58,807 nucleotides of DNA from the NCBI GenBank assembly GCA_030038435.1, contig JASHOY010000099.1, positions 1 through 58,807 of the forward strand, given 5' to 3'. The notes under the pieces were generated by a model. It was not told the DNA's origin and searched no databases. It worked only from the letters and a program-made list of their open reading frames with translations. Positions 16,222 through 26,025 of this stretch are shown here, in pieces. Numbering within the stretch: position 1 is the stretch's first letter; each line of letters begins with the position of its first letter. The stretch is from Acidobacteriaceae bacterium (GTDB lineage Bacteria > Acidobacteriota > Terriglobia > Terriglobales > Acidobacteriaceae). The translations under genes and the position numbers were made by a program.

Positions 16222-16898
16222 TCGTCTGCAGTGCGGTACAGGAGAGGTTTACCGACTATCTGGACGGCCGGCTGAACGGGCTCGAAATGCAGGATATTTC
16301 CGCGCATCTGGAGGGCTGCCAGGCATGCACGCGGGAATGGAACGAAGTGCGTGGAACGCAGGGTATGTTGGCTGCACTGGGCCCGGCGGCGGAGCCGGAA
16401 GATTTGCTGCTGCGGATTCGCGTGGCCGTGAGCCAGGAACGTGCGCGCGCCCGCTGCAGCGTGCAGGAGACCTGGAGCCTGCTGTGGCGGAACACTGTGG
16501 GTCCATTCCTGCTGCAAGCTTCAGCGGGTTTTGCCAGCGCGGTGCTGCTGCTGGGAACTGTAACTCTGCTGGTAACCATGTTCACTCAGCCGCAGCCGGT
16601 GCAGGCCAGCGCCGACGAACCCCTGGGTGTGGCCTCGGCGCCCCGGTTGATGTATCTCTCCACTGGAGTGGACGACGATATTGACAACTCGACCAACCCC
16701 ATCGTGGTCGAGGTTTACATCAACGACGAAGGTCAGGTCTACGACTACCGCATCATCTCCGGCCCTGCCGATGCATCGACGCGAGCCCAGGTACAGAATT
16801 TGCTCCTCCTCAGCCGTTTCCAGCCCGCCCGCTATTTCGGCCAGCCGGTGCGGGGACTGGCGGTGCTGTCGTTCTCGGGAATTTCGGTGCGGGGCTAG
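16218..16898 (+). CDS. Zinc-finger anti-sigma factor with TonB-like C-terminus
   Basis: Membrane-bound partner of the ECF sigma. The N-terminus has the zf-HC2 anti-sigma motif H-x3-C-x2-C (HLEGCQAC, about 30-37). One membrane helix (about 95-118) separates a periplasmic part that ends in a domain resembling a TonB C-terminus (VVEVYINDEGQVYDYRI, RFQPARYFGQPV). Inferred: the periplasmic domain senses an envelope signal and the zinc finger releases the sigma factor. Overlaps sigma by 4 nt. Confidence 0.85.
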   Translation: MIVCSAVQERFTDYLDGRLNGLEMQDISAHLEGCQACTREWNEVRGTQGMLAALGPAAEPEDLLLRIRVAVSQERARARCSVQETWSLLWRNTVGPFLLQASAGFASAVLLLGTVTLLVTMFTQPQPVQASADEPLGVASAPRLMYLSTGVDDDIDNSTNPIVVEVYINDEGQVYDYRIISGPADASTRAQVQNLLLLSRFQPARYFGQPVRGLAVLSFSGISVRG

Positions 16899-16955
16899 GG
16901 ACTACGAGGCTGGGGGCTGCGGGGCTAAGGGACTAAAGGCACTACAGGGGCTCGG

Positions 16956-16998
16956 AGGCGGTCGATTCGGCCGCCTTTGGTTTTTATTTTTTTGTTGT
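16956..16998 (+). terminator. Intrinsic terminator after sigma/anti-sigma operon
   Basis: A GC-rich stem (AGGCGG 16956-16961 with CCGCCT 16971-16976) is followed by a strong T-rich tail to about 16998. Confidence 0.85.
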
Positions 16999-17133
16999 CA
17001 GCGCGCAATTTCATACAAAGGGTATCTCCGTAACGGAGAGAGGCGCGATGCGCGCGGGTTGCGCATTGGTTTTGCCCTTCTCCCGTTTGACCCCGCCGCT
17101 ACGTCTAACTAGACTTGCTAGCAGGGTTCCACC

Positions 17134-18987
17134 ATGAAGCTGCGCACAAACCGATTAGCCGCGGCGATGACGGCGGTTACATTTTGTTTGATCACCGGGC
17201 TGGGAGCGGCCAGGGCCCATGCCCAGTCCTCTGCTAACCAGACGCCGGCGGACCAGAGTTCATCGTCCTCGTATTCGTCATCCTCTTCTTCGTCTTCCGA
17301 GTCCGAGGGGCCCCCGGAATTCCGGCAGGTGCAGACTCCGTCGCTGATCAATCCAGCGGGACCGACCATTTCGCTGATCAGTTCCGAGCCGGTGTTTTAT
17401 ATGGCCGCGGCTCTGAATGCCTGCGGCTACGATGAAGGCCTGAACGAGAGCGATCCCATTCGCAAGTGGGTACGCGAGCAGATGGACGAGGCGCTGGCAA
17501 AGAACAATAGCGCCCGCGACGCGCGCGACAAGATGTGCCTGTTTATCGCCCAGCACAACCTGACGGGTACGGACGAAGACCGGGCGCAATACATTTCGCT
17601 GGCGCTTTATCTTTCTCAGCCTCCCAACCTGGAAATCACCGCCGATCCCAACGAGTTGCCGCCCGATGCTACGCAGGTCACGGGGATCGTGCCGCTGGTG
17701 AAGGCTTTTGGCCAGTCGGTGGACCTGAACGGCATCTGGCTGGCGGCGCGGCAGAACTACGATCATGAAATCGATGCGCTTCACGATCCCGTATCGGACA
17801 TGATCGTGAAGACGGATTCCTACCTGAAGATGCCCGCCGAGGCCTACACAGGACGGCGGTTCATCGTGGTGCTCGAGCCATTGCTCTCGCCGCACATGGT
17901 CAATGCGCGCATTTACGGGCTGGATTACGTGGTGGTGATCTCGCCGGTCAACGGCACAATTCCCGCCAGCATCATGAGCAATGTGCGGCATGCGTATCTG
18001 CATTACGTGATTGACCCACTGCTGCTGACCCGCTACAACGGCCTGGATCAATTGCAGCCGGTGCTCAAGGCGATTCAGGATGCGCCGCTGGATTTTCGCT
18101 TTCGATCGAACCCCACCATGCTGACCATCGAGTGCCTGATCAAGGCGATCGAGGCGCGCACCATGGACACGGGAATCCCGGTGTATACCATTCCGGCGGA
18201 TGTGGATCGGTCTCAACTTCCGCGTTACGAGCGCCAGTTGGAGCTGTACCACCAGAAAGTGGCGGATGCGCGCATAGCCCAGGTGCAGCACGACATGGCC
18301 CAGGGCTTTGTGTTGACGCAGTATTTCTACGGCCAACTGCTGACGTTTGAGAAGGGACCGCAGAGCATCGGCAGCGCCATTGGAGAGATGGTCTATGGCA
18401 TGGACGTCAATCAGCAGGTGAGCCGGGCGCGACAAACTGTATTCGACAAGGTGGCGGATCAGGATATTCTGCAGCGGCCGGTTCCGGTTCAGCTCACCGG
18501 GCTGGATCTGGCCGAGGAGAAGCTTTCGGCGGGCGACACGGCCGCGGCGACGGCACTGGCGGAAAAGGCCGTTGCTGCCAATAACGGAACGCCCGCCGCG
18601 GTGGCTGCCGCAGGACGTGCGGATTTCATCCTGGCCCGCGCCGCGCTGATGACCGGGCATCCGCAGCAGGCGTTTGACGATTTTCACAAGACTGTGGCCA
18701 TGAGCAAAGACCCGCGGATTCTGGCATGGTCGCACATCTATCTTGGCCGCATGCTCGACCTGGAGTGCCAGCGCGATGATGCGGTGGCGCAGTACAAAGA
18801 CGCCATGGCCGACCGGGACGGGGCGCTGGACACGCGAGTGGCCGCCGAACAAGGGGAGAAGGCGGCCTACGCGGTGAATGGGCACAGTTGCGAGGCCGAC
18901 GCCGACTCCGGCGCGCCGCAGGAACCTGCTTCGGGCAGTTCGCCATCTGCTGCGGCAGCGCGGAACGCGCCGGCCAAGCCGCAATGA
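17134..18987 (+). CDS. Secreted protein with Ser-rich segment, degenerate HxxxH and TPR-like end
   Basis: I do not recognise a named family. The 617-residue product has a signal peptide ending near ARAHAQ, then a run of Ser residues (about 42-54). The middle (about 225-330) has a strand-rich segment and RHAYLHYVIDP, which looks like the HExxH helix of a gluzincin protease with Glu replaced by Tyr. The last 150 residues are Ala-rich helical pairs resembling TPRs (AEEKLSAGDTAAATALAEKA, HPQQAFDDFHKTV). Likely periplasmic, possibly a non-catalytic former peptidase. Ends shortly before rnc. Confidence 0.75.
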   Translation: MKLRTNRLAAAMTAVTFCLITGLGAARAHAQSSANQTPADQSSSSSYSSSSSSSSESEGPPEFRQVQTPSLINPAGPTISLISSEPVFYMAAALNACGYDEGLNESDPIRKWVREQMDEALAKNNSARDARDKMCLFIAQHNLTGTDEDRAQYISLALYLSQPPNLEITADPNELPPDATQVTGIVPLVKAFGQSVDLNGIWLAARQNYDHEIDALHDPVSDMIVKTDSYLKMPAEAYTGRRFIVVLEPLLSPHMVNARIYGLDYVVVISPVNGTIPASIMSNVRHAYLHYVIDPLLLTRYNGLDQLQPVLKAIQDAPLDFRFRSNPTMLTIECLIKAIEARTMDTGIPVYTIPADVDRSQLPRYERQLELYHQKVADARIAQVQHDMAQGFVLTQYFYGQLLTFEKGPQSIGSAIGEMVYGMDVNQQVSRARQTVFDKVADQDILQRPVPVQLTGLDLAEEKLSAGDTAAATALAEKAVAANNGTPAAVAAAGRADFILARAALMTGHPQQAFDDFHKTVAMSKDPRILAWSHIYLGRMLDLECQRDDAVAQYKDAMADRDGALDTRVAAEQGEKAAYAVNGHSCEADADSGAPQEPASGSSPSAAAARNAPAKPQ

Positions 18988-19032
18988 GCGGGCGTGCCGC
19001 GGGGCTAGCCTGAAGCGTCTAAACAGGAAAGA

Positions 19033-19887
19033 GTGGCAAAGTTGTTGCGGTCTCAAGCAGCGCGAAGGGCGAATTTCGGAGCGCCGCGGGCGCCGCAACA
19101 CAATGAGGCGCAGGTGAAAGCCGAGCCGACTGAACTGGAGCACGCACTCGGGTATAGCTTTGGCAACCCTCAGGTGTTGGTGCGCGCGCTTACCCATCGC
19201 TCCCTGGCTCGTGAGAGTGTGCAGCCAAAGGACGGCGCGACAGGAGACAACGAGCGCCTCGAGTTTCTGGGCGACGCGGTATTGGGCCTGGTTGTTGCCG
19301 AGGCTTTGTTTGCGGCGCATCCGGAGTGGAGCGAAGGCGAACTGACCCGTGTGCGCGCGCAACTGGTGAGCCGCGAGCACATGGCCGTGGTCGCCGGCGC
19401 AGTAGGGTTAGGCAGCCATTTGCGGCTGAGCCGAGGCGAAGACCGCGGCGGCCTTCGCCACAAGGCGACTGTGCTTTCCAACGCCATTGAAGCGGTAATT
19501 GGAGCCATGTTTCTCGACGGCGGTCTCGATCCGGTGCGCGCCTTTGTGGGCCGCCGGGTGATGGGCGAGATAGCAGAGGTGCTGGCCGAAGAGGTGCGTA
19601 CCGGTGCCGCTTTGGGGAATTACAAATCCGCGCTTCAGGAGCATTTGCAGGCTGCGCGGGTCGGTGTTCCCGTTTATCGTGTGCGCCGCGAAAGCGGTCC
19701 GGACCATCGCAAGCGCTTTTTGGTCGAAGTCCGTCTCAAGAATGCCGGAGAACCGGGCACCGCCCTGGCTCGTGGAACCGGCAGCACCAAGAAGCGCGCC
19801 GAGCAGGATGCCGCACGCCGCGCCCTGGAAAAGCTGATCGCTGCGAGCTCCGCAAGCGGGGATGCGGAAGAGCAGGCGGCGACATGA
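19033..19887 (+). CDS. rnc: Ribonuclease III
   Basis: Double-strand-specific endoribonuclease for rRNA and mRNA processing. The 284-residue protein has the RNase III signature NERLEFLGDAVL (about 73-84), the second catalytic segment SNAIEAVIGAMFLDGG, and a C-terminal double-stranded RNA-binding domain (NYKSALQEHLQA to TKKRAEQDAARRAL). Start GTG 19033 has AGGAAAGA upstream. It overlaps lepB by 4 nt (ATGA), as in the common rnc-lepB linkage. Confidence 0.96.
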   Translation: MAKLLRSQAARRANFGAPRAPQHNEAQVKAEPTELEHALGYSFGNPQVLVRALTHRSLARESVQPKDGATGDNERLEFLGDAVLGLVVAEALFAAHPEWSEGELTRVRAQLVSREHMAVVAGAVGLGSHLRLSRGEDRGGLRHKATVLSNAIEAVIGAMFLDGGLDPVRAFVGRRVMGEIAEVLAEEVRTGAALGNYKSALQEHLQAARVGVPVYRVRRESGPDHRKRFLVEVRLKNAGEPGTALARGTGSTKKRAEQDAARRALEKLIAASSASGDAEEQAAT

Positions 19888-20663
19888 GCACCTCCGGCGT
19901 TCTTTCCGAGATGGTGGAGCGCAAGTGGCCGGGCCTGCTCGAACAATTGCCGACCATTGCCGAAGCGATGGCGTCGCTGTTGCGGACCATCATTGTGGCG
20001 CTATTTGTCCTCACCTTCATCATGGACCCGTGCATGATTCCCTCGGGGAGCATGGAAGGCACTCTTCTGGTCGGCGATTTTCTGCTTTCCAACCGTCAGG
20101 TATTCGCCCCGGAAGGCCCGGTGGGGCGCTGGATCATGCCTTACCGCAACGTTGGCCGCGGCGACATCGTGGTTTTCTATTATTCCGACCCGTCGTTGCT
20201 GGTCAAGCGCGTGGTGGCAGTTCCGGGTGACCGGCTGCGCATCGTTGACGGGCGCGTCTATATCAACGGGGTCGCGCTGAAAGAGCCTTACGCGCGCTAC
20301 GGTCCACCTTCGCCCCGCGCGGACGACCCTTTTCCGCCCAGCAGCTACGATGATCCCGAAGTCGATCCACAATGGTGGCGGCAGATGGAAAGTTTGACCC
20401 ATAATGGCGAACTGGAGATCCCGCCCGGGGAGTATTTCGTTCTTGGCGACAATCGCGATCACAGCGAGGACTCGCGCTTCTGGGGTTTTGTTGCGCGGGA
20501 CTCCATCTTTGCCAAGCCGCTTGTCATCTATTTCTCTCTGAAGCGGCCGGCGCAGGGAAATGTGCAGACGAGGCGCAATGATAGACTCGGAAAAGAGGAA
20601 GATTTTCTGGCCAGGCTCACCGGATTTGCGCGTTGGAATCGCATATTTCGCGTGGTGCATTAA
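19884..20663 (+). CDS. lepB: Signal peptidase I, copy 1
   Basis: Membrane serine protease that removes signal peptides from secreted proteins. About 259 residues with one N-terminal membrane helix (about 30-48), catalytic Ser56 in IPSGSMEG, catalytic Lys108 in LLVKRVVAVPGD, and box E GDNRDHSEDSRFWGF. Complete catalytic dyad. Translationally coupled to rnc and followed 155 bp later by a second copy. Confidence 0.95.
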   Translation: MSTSGVLSEMVERKWPGLLEQLPTIAEAMASLLRTIIVALFVLTFIMDPCMIPSGSMEGTLLVGDFLLSNRQVFAPEGPVGRWIMPYRNVGRGDIVVFYYSDPSLLVKRVVAVPGDRLRIVDGRVYINGVALKEPYARYGPPSPRADDPFPPSSYDDPEVDPQWWRQMESLTHNGELEIPPGEYFVLGDNRDHSEDSRFWGFVARDSIFAKPLVIYFSLKRPAQGNVQTRRNDRLGKEEDFLARLTGFARWNRIFRVVH

Positions 20664-20818
20664 GCCGGTTGAACTGGGAAACACTTGCACGGATCAGGGC
20701 GGAATGCGCGTTGCATGGGCCGGGCGATCGCTCTCAGATGCGACATTTTTACAGCGGGCCGCTTAACTGTTCATAGTTTGCTGTTCAATTGTCCCGGATT
20801 TTCGCGGTTTAGCTGAGC

Positions 20819-21655
20819 ATGAGCGAGAGGATGACTACAAAAACGGCGCGCGCAGTAAAAACATCGACCCCCGCCCCTTCAGGCTCTGCTCAGGAAAGAG
20901 TGGACGAAACGCCATGGGAGGCGCTCGCCAGCATCTGCACAGTGCTTGCGGTGCTGATCTTCATCCAGACTTTTATAGCCCAGAATTTCGTGATTCCATC
21001 GGGCTCGATGGAGCCGACGCTGAAGGTCGGCGACCATCTGGTGGTGGACCGGGTTACGCTGGCGCCGCCGGCCCAATGGATCAAGCCTCTGGTCTACTAC
21101 CGCGAGCCACACCGGGGCGACGTGGTTGTTTTCATCAAGCCGGTTCCGGATCAGGTGAACGGCAAGCTGCATTACCTCTACCTGGTGAAGCGTTTGATCG
21201 GCGTACCCGGCGACCACATTCATCTGCAGGATGGGACCGTTTACATTAACGGCGTGGCGCAGCCCATGGGACACGCGCAGGGGACCACGCCCGAGAACTT
21301 TGTTGAGTATCTCGATGATTTTCCCGCGGTTCCCGCGGCCTCGCAGCCGGATGCAACCGAAGAATGGGCGGTGGCCGAACCAAATTACATTAAAGATGGA
21401 AATCTTGTAGTGCCGCCGGGCGAGTATTTTATGATGGGAGACAACCGGCATAACAGCCTCGATTCCCGCTACTGGGGTTTTGTTCCCCGAGCCAATATCG
21501 TGGGCCGGCCGCTGTTTAATTATTGGTCGTTTAAAACGCCCGAAGACGAATATGACCAGACGGGCGTGGGAACACGGATTGCCTGGATGGGGCATATTGT
21601 GCTGCACTTCTTTACCGATACGCGTTGGGAGCGAACCTTCCACGTGATTCATTGA
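20819..21655 (+). CDS. lepB: Signal peptidase I, copy 2
   Basis: Paralogue of the preceding gene, 278 residues. It has a longer N-terminus, a membrane helix (about 38-55), catalytic Ser63 in IPSGSMEPTL, catalytic Lys124 in LVKRLIGVPGD and GDNRHNSLDSRYWGF. The insert between the conserved boxes differs from copy 1, so the two are diverged and may have different client sets. The 155-bp spacer suggests its own promoter. Confidence 0.95.
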   Translation: MSERMTTKTARAVKTSTPAPSGSAQERVDETPWEALASICTVLAVLIFIQTFIAQNFVIPSGSMEPTLKVGDHLVVDRVTLAPPAQWIKPLVYYREPHRGDVVVFIKPVPDQVNGKLHYLYLVKRLIGVPGDHIHLQDGTVYINGVAQPMGHAQGTTPENFVEYLDDFPAVPAASQPDATEEWAVAEPNYIKDGNLVVPPGEYFMMGDNRHNSLDSRYWGFVPRANIVGRPLFNYWSFKTPEDEYDQTGVGTRIAWMGHIVLHFFTDTRWERTFHVIH

Positions 21656-21749
21656 TCAGGTTCTCTGCGTGGTGTTGAGCGGTCATCTTCAGGTAGTCGC
21701 GGCGCAAATTCTGAGGCTGAACTTCAGAGCCTGCGCTGGAGGATAGCTC

Positions 21750-21983
21750 ATGCCGCTTGGGAAAAGGTTCTTCGAATTTGTCTTTGCCTGCAGACACCGG
21801 CATCTCGGCCGGCTCATGACGGTTCAGCGTCAAACGTATCGCGTTTGTCTTGATTGTGGAGCCCATCTGCCTTACTCGTGGCAGGCGATGGCCCCGATCG
21901 AAGAGCGCGAGCCGCTTTTCCGTACTATGGCGTTGCGATTCCTGCACTTCGCCAGACAGAAAATTCTGCACGCTCTCCGCTAA
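21750..21983 (+). CDS. Small protein with CxxxH/CxxCG putative zinc site
   Basis: A 77-residue protein with CRHRH near residue 14 and CLDCG near residue 34, a likely zinc-binding pair, followed by YSWQAM. ATG 21750 has GGAGGA about 6 nt upstream. No named family recalled, though the layout resembles small conserved acidobacterial proteins. Confidence 0.6.
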   Translation: MPLGKRFFEFVFACRHRHLGRLMTVQRQTYRVCLDCGAHLPYSWQAMAPIEEREPLFRTMALRFLHFARQKILHALR

Positions 21984-22102
21984 GACCGCCTGGGTGACGG
22001 GCGGAGTCTCTCTCTCGCGACCGCGGCGCGCAGCACCTGCGCTGGAGTCCTACGGCGGAAGGAAAGGGCTTCAAGTTATTTCATTGTCGTTATGGTAGCC
22101 CT

Positions 22103-22128
22103 CCCAGGTCTCAAAATCGAGACCTGGG
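22103..22128. terminator. Bidirectional hairpin between convergent genes
   Basis: A perfect 10-bp stem (22103-22112 with 22119-22128) and 6-nt loop lie between the small zinc protein gene and the fucosidase gene. No T-tract. Confidence 0.5.
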
Positions 22129-22177
22129 TCAACCAGGCGAGTACAGTGACTTACTGACGCGCGGCGAGCGGTCAGGC

Positions 22178-23602
22178 TCACTGCGCGTAGCCGGCCAGCT
22201 TCAGCACGTAAGCATAATTTCCCGGCAGATGCTGCGGCAGAGCCACCTGAAGATTGCCGTCTACCGATTTCGTGTTCAGCGCCTCGGCATCGCCCAGCAT
22301 GGTCACCTGCATACCGGGCCGCGCGGCGACACCTTCGATGGTCGCGGTCTGCGCCTTTGGCGTTCCCAGAATTGTTGCGTAGAGATCGCTGCCTTTGCGG
22401 GTGAAGCGCAGATTGTCGCCCTCGGCGGTTTTGCCTACGGCGCGCTCCCAGGGCACGGTGTCGTAGATTGCCTCGCCGTTCTGTTTGAGCCAGGCTCCCA
22501 GCGCTTTCAAACGCTCCATCTGCACTGGAGCGATAGTTCCGTCGTCTTCCGGACCGACGTCGAGCAAGAGGTTGCCGTTCTTACTGACAATGTCGACGAG
22601 CAGCGCGATCAGGTCTGCGGGCGCGATGGTCTGCGCTTCACCCTCGGCGCGGTTATAGCCAAATGACTGCCCCAGACCGCGGCATTCTTCCCATTTCTTC
22701 GGGCTGATCTTGTCCAGCTTCTGATACTCCGGCGAAATGAAATCCGCATGCTTGATTCCGAAGCGGTCGTCGACAACTCCATCGGGCACGGCGTTGTAGT
22801 AATCCGCCTCGACCTGCATGGGCCGGCCGGTCTTCGGCCAGTCGATGTCGTCCCAGAGAACCGCGGGGTGATAGAGATTGATGAGCTCATGAATCTGCGC
22901 GAAGGCGTAGTCGCCGTAGGCCTGTGTTTCCGGCTTTGCGGTCTCATAGTCCTGGGCAGTTTCGATGGGACCGGAATTGAAGGTCCAGTCATACCCTCCG
23001 GAGTAATAGAGCCCCATCTTCAAGCCCTCTTTGCGCACGGCGGCGGTCAGCTCGCCCACAATGTCGCGTTCCGCGTGCCGCTCGTTCTGCGGAATGGATG
23101 GATTGGGATTGACGGTGGTGCTTGGCCACAGGGTGAAGCCGTCATGGTGTTTCGTGGTCAGCACCACATAACGCGCGCCGGCGTCGCGAAAGATCTTAGC
23201 CCACTGGTCAGGATTCCATTTCTTCGATTCGCGGTTGAAGATGGGAGCAAAGTCGTAGTAACTGAAATTGGCACCGTAGTGCTGGCGCTGATAATACCAG
23301 GTCGGCGAGCCGGGAATGCGCATGACATTCAGATACCACTCGGCGTAGGGATTGTTCTTGATGTAATCCGCGCTCGTGAAATCATGGTTGGGATGCGAGA
23401 GCGGCGCCCATCCCGGCACCGAGTACAATCCCCAGTGAACAAAGATCCCCAGTTTTGCATTTGCATACCATTGCGGCAGCGGATGAGTATCCAGCGACGC
23501 GAGCGTCGGCTCGTATTTCACATGCTCCTGCGCGGTCGACATCCTGTTTGCCGCGATCAACAGTCCTGCCAATATCAAATAGAGTCCAACACGACGGATC
23601 AT
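22178..23602 (-). CDS. Alpha-L-fucosidase, GH29
   Basis: Secreted glycoside hydrolase that releases L-fucose from glycans. From ATG 23602 (AGGAGA 8 nt upstream) the product is 474 residues with a signal peptide ending near TAQEH. GH29 features are clear: KLGIFVHWGLYSVPGWAP, GARYVVLTTKHHDGFTLWPS, GLYYSGGYDW, and the nucleophile region AVLWDDIDWP. A C-terminal beta-sandwich closes the protein. Longer upstream frame to 23671 lacks a ribosome site. A fucose/arabinose isomerase family gene at the right window end could use the product, but is far away. Confidence 0.92.
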   Translation of the reverse strand: MIRRVGLYLILAGLLIAANRMSTAQEHVKYEPTLASLDTHPLPQWYANAKLGIFVHWGLYSVPGWAPLSHPNHDFTSADYIKNNPYAEWYLNVMRIPGSPTWYYQRQHYGANFSYYDFAPIFNRESKKWNPDQWAKIFRDAGARYVVLTTKHHDGFTLWPSTTVNPNPSIPQNERHAERDIVGELTAAVRKEGLKMGLYYSGGYDWTFNSGPIETAQDYETAKPETQAYGDYAFAQIHELINLYHPAVLWDDIDWPKTGRPMQVEADYYNAVPDGVVDDRFGIKHADFISPEYQKLDKISPKKWEECRGLGQSFGYNRAEGEAQTIAPADLIALLVDIVSKNGNLLLDVGPEDDGTIAPVQMERLKALGAWLKQNGEAIYDTVPWERAVGKTAEGDNLRFTRKGSDLYATILGTPKAQTATIEGVAARPGMQVTMLGDAEALNTKSVDGNLQVALPQHLPGNYAYVLKLAGYAQ

Positions 23603-23876
23603 TGCCGATTCTCCTTTCAGCGCTTTGCGACGCAAGGGCGCTGGCCTCATGGCATAATAACCACCCGGCATGCTCCTGCCAACGTTTGATTGCTGATGCG
23701 CCCTGCGGCCTGAGGTTGAGTTAGCTGACCGTGGCTCTTTTTCGAATGAGACAGGCCGCCGGCTGGGGGTACAGATCTCGGGGCTGCGGAGACGTTATGA
23801 TGCCAAGCCAAAAGAGGGCAATAAGGGCTGAAGGCGCGGCCGTCTCCCGATGACTTAGTCTCTGCGGGATTGCGAA

Positions 23877-25823
23877 TCAGTGGAACGGGTCGCAGCTCTT
23901 GCCATCGCACATTGCGCCGGTGATGCCTTTGCCTTCGGTGATGGTGTAGATGCGATCGACGAAGGGCAGGCCGAGTTTTTCCACGTTGCCGCTGGGCCAG
24001 TGAATCTCCACCTGGTCGACTTTATTCGCGTTGCCCAAGCCAAAGTGGACGCGCATGTCATTGGACGATAGATAGCTCCCTCCGCTTAGAACATCGCCTC
24101 TTTGCCGCATGCCATTTGCAGTTAAGTAGACGGTGGCACCGACTGCGTCGCGGGGACTTTTGGGCCCGCCGATGAGCTTCAACTCGACCCAGTGATGATG
24201 GTCGGGACTTACGTTGCGAAGCAGGAGCGGTGTGCCGTCCATGCTGTTGATGACCACGTCGATTTTGCCGTTGTTGAACAGGTCGCCGAAGGCGGCGCCG
24301 CGGCCGACGGTGAGCCTGGCCAGCCCTGTTCCTTCGACGGCGGGCACCAGCGCGAATTTGCCGTTGCCCAGATTGTGAAAGAGCAGCGGGCGCTGAGCGT
24401 AGCTTTGTCCCCACTCCGGATGTTGTTCGACCTGAGGATAGACATTGCCGTTTATGATGAACAGGTCCTTCCATCCGTCATTATCGTAATCGAGAAACCC
24501 ATCGCCGAATTTGACGAAGGGAATGGAAGGATCGGCGATCCCGGCCTGGTAACTGACGTCGGTGAAGGCCCCGGTGCCATCATTCTCGAAAAGGATGGGG
24601 TAATCGTCGGAGAAAGTTGTGCTCACCACCGAGAGGTGTCCATTGTTCTGATAGTCTCCGACGGCGAGTCCCATATTGGCGGCTTCGCGGCCATCGCCGT
24701 TGAGGGCGAATCCGTTCTGGTAGCTTTCGTCTTTGAAAGTGCCATTTCCCGTGTTGATGTAGAGATAATTGGGTGTGGAATCGTCGGCGACCAGCAGGTC
24801 CGGCTTGCCGTCGTTATTGACGTCGGCAAAGAGCGCATCGAGCCCATAATAGCCATTGGGATCGTCTACGCCCATTTTCTTGCTGACATCGGTAAAGGTG
24901 CCGTTGCCGTTGTTATGAAAGAGGTGATCGTGCGCGCCCACCAGTCCGCGCGGTCCGCACATGACCTGCACGCCGCGATACTGGCAGAAGTCGTAACCAT
25001 GGGGCTTGGAAGCGGAGAGCAGAGCATCTTTCAAATCGAAATTAATATAGCCGGCCACAAACAGGTCGAGATTGCCGTCGCCGTCGTAGTCGCCGAAGGT
25101 GGCTCCGGTGTGGTCAACGACCATGCCCGCGGAATGTTCGTCGAGGGCTACGCCGGCCTTCTCGGCGACATCGGTAAAGGTGCCGTTGTGATTGTTGCGA
25201 TAAAGGCGATTCGGGCCGACATTGGTCACGTAGAGATCGGGCCAGCCGTCGTTGTCAAAGTCGCCCACCACGCAACCGGTTCCCCATCGGTCGTTGGCCA
25301 CGCCGGCGCTGGCGGTCACGTTGGTGAAGGTGCCGTCATGGTTGTTGTGGAAGAGTGCGGCATGGGGAGGAGACGTTTTTCCGGCGAGCGCGTCGAGCGT
25401 CGACCCATTCACGAGATAAATGTCGAGCCAGCCGTCGTGATCGTAATCGAGAAGGCAGACGCCGGAGCCTTTGGCCTCGATGATGACCCGTTTGTCAGGC
25501 GTGCCGGTTACGTTTCGCCAGCTCGAAAGCCCTGATTCTTTGGTCGCGTCCATGAAGACCACGGGACCTGTTTTGACGAAACCGCCGGCGGTGATGGGAC
25601 GGTGCTGCTGGTCGAATACCGGCGTCTGCGGGCCGGCGTTGGTCATTTCTCCGCTTTGCTGGCCGGCAGCGGCGACCGGCGGCGGGGTGGAGCGCAGTGC
25701 GAGGGCGAGGAAGGCGCAAAATGCCGAAAGCAGAAGAACGGATGGAAACCATAAACGCTGAAATTGCGTCCCGAGCCAGCCATGCCGGGCCGGAGGGCGC
25801 GCGCGAAGCCTGCCCAATAGCAA
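23877..25823 (-). CDS. FG-GAP/ASPIC-UnbV repeat protein (CRTAC1-like), membrane-anchored
   Basis: A surface or periplasmic beta-propeller protein of 648 residues. An N-terminal hydrophobic helix (about 25-45) anchors or exports it. Then come at least six FG-GAP/VCBS repeats with calcium-binding DxDxDG-type motifs (DYDHDGWLD, DFDNDGWPD, DYDGDGNLD, DVNNDGKPD, DYDNDGWKD), and a C-terminal ASPIC/UnbV domain (VHFGLGNANKVDQVEIHWPSG). Start is TTG 25823 with AGAGG about 9 nt upstream. Divergent from the TonB-dependent receptor and paralogous to the gene at 29989. Function is unknown for this family. Confidence 0.9.
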   Translation of the reverse strand: MLLGRLRARPPARHGWLGTQFQRLWFPSVLLLSAFCAFLALALRSTPPPVAAAGQQSGEMTNAGPQTPVFDQQHRPITAGGFVKTGPVVFMDATKESGLSSWRNVTGTPDKRVIIEAKGSGVCLLDYDHDGWLDIYLVNGSTLDALAGKTSPPHAALFHNNHDGTFTNVTASAGVANDRWGTGCVVGDFDNDGWPDLYVTNVGPNRLYRNNHNGTFTDVAEKAGVALDEHSAGMVVDHTGATFGDYDGDGNLDLFVAGYINFDLKDALLSASKPHGYDFCQYRGVQVMCGPRGLVGAHDHLFHNNGNGTFTDVSKKMGVDDPNGYYGLDALFADVNNDGKPDLLVADDSTPNYLYINTGNGTFKDESYQNGFALNGDGREAANMGLAVGDYQNNGHLSVVSTTFSDDYPILFENDGTGAFTDVSYQAGIADPSIPFVKFGDGFLDYDNDGWKDLFIINGNVYPQVEQHPEWGQSYAQRPLLFHNLGNGKFALVPAVEGTGLARLTVGRGAAFGDLFNNGKIDVVINSMDGTPLLLRNVSPDHHHWVELKLIGGPKSPRDAVGATVYLTANGMRQRGDVLSGGSYLSSNDMRVHFGLGNANKVDQVEIHWPSGNVEKLGLPFVDRIYTITEGKGITGAMCDGKSCDPFH

Positions 25824-26025
25824 AGTGATTTACCTCTTTCGAAGATGGTACAACGGCAGGGCAAGAAAGGCAGCGTCGCGAGGAGCCGGTTCGTTTCCAT
25901 CCGGAGATGAAGCCCGCGGGCCGAGGTTGGATGGCGGAATGCCGGACGGGAGAAAAACTAACTTGCACTTACTCAGAGACTTGCGTGTAGCCGTATCCCG
26001 CTGGATCAGGGCACTAAAAAAAACC

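Noticed and set aside
17278..19380. 700-residue minus-strand ORF
   Set aside because: It is the antisense shadow of the secreted Ser-rich protein and rnc; composition is Arg/His/Leu-rich with no domain.
24192..25535. 447-residue plus-strand ORF opposite the FG-GAP gene
   Set aside because: Repetitive Val/Ile/Ala-rich pattern mirrors the sense-strand DxDxDG repeats; no start signal or domain.
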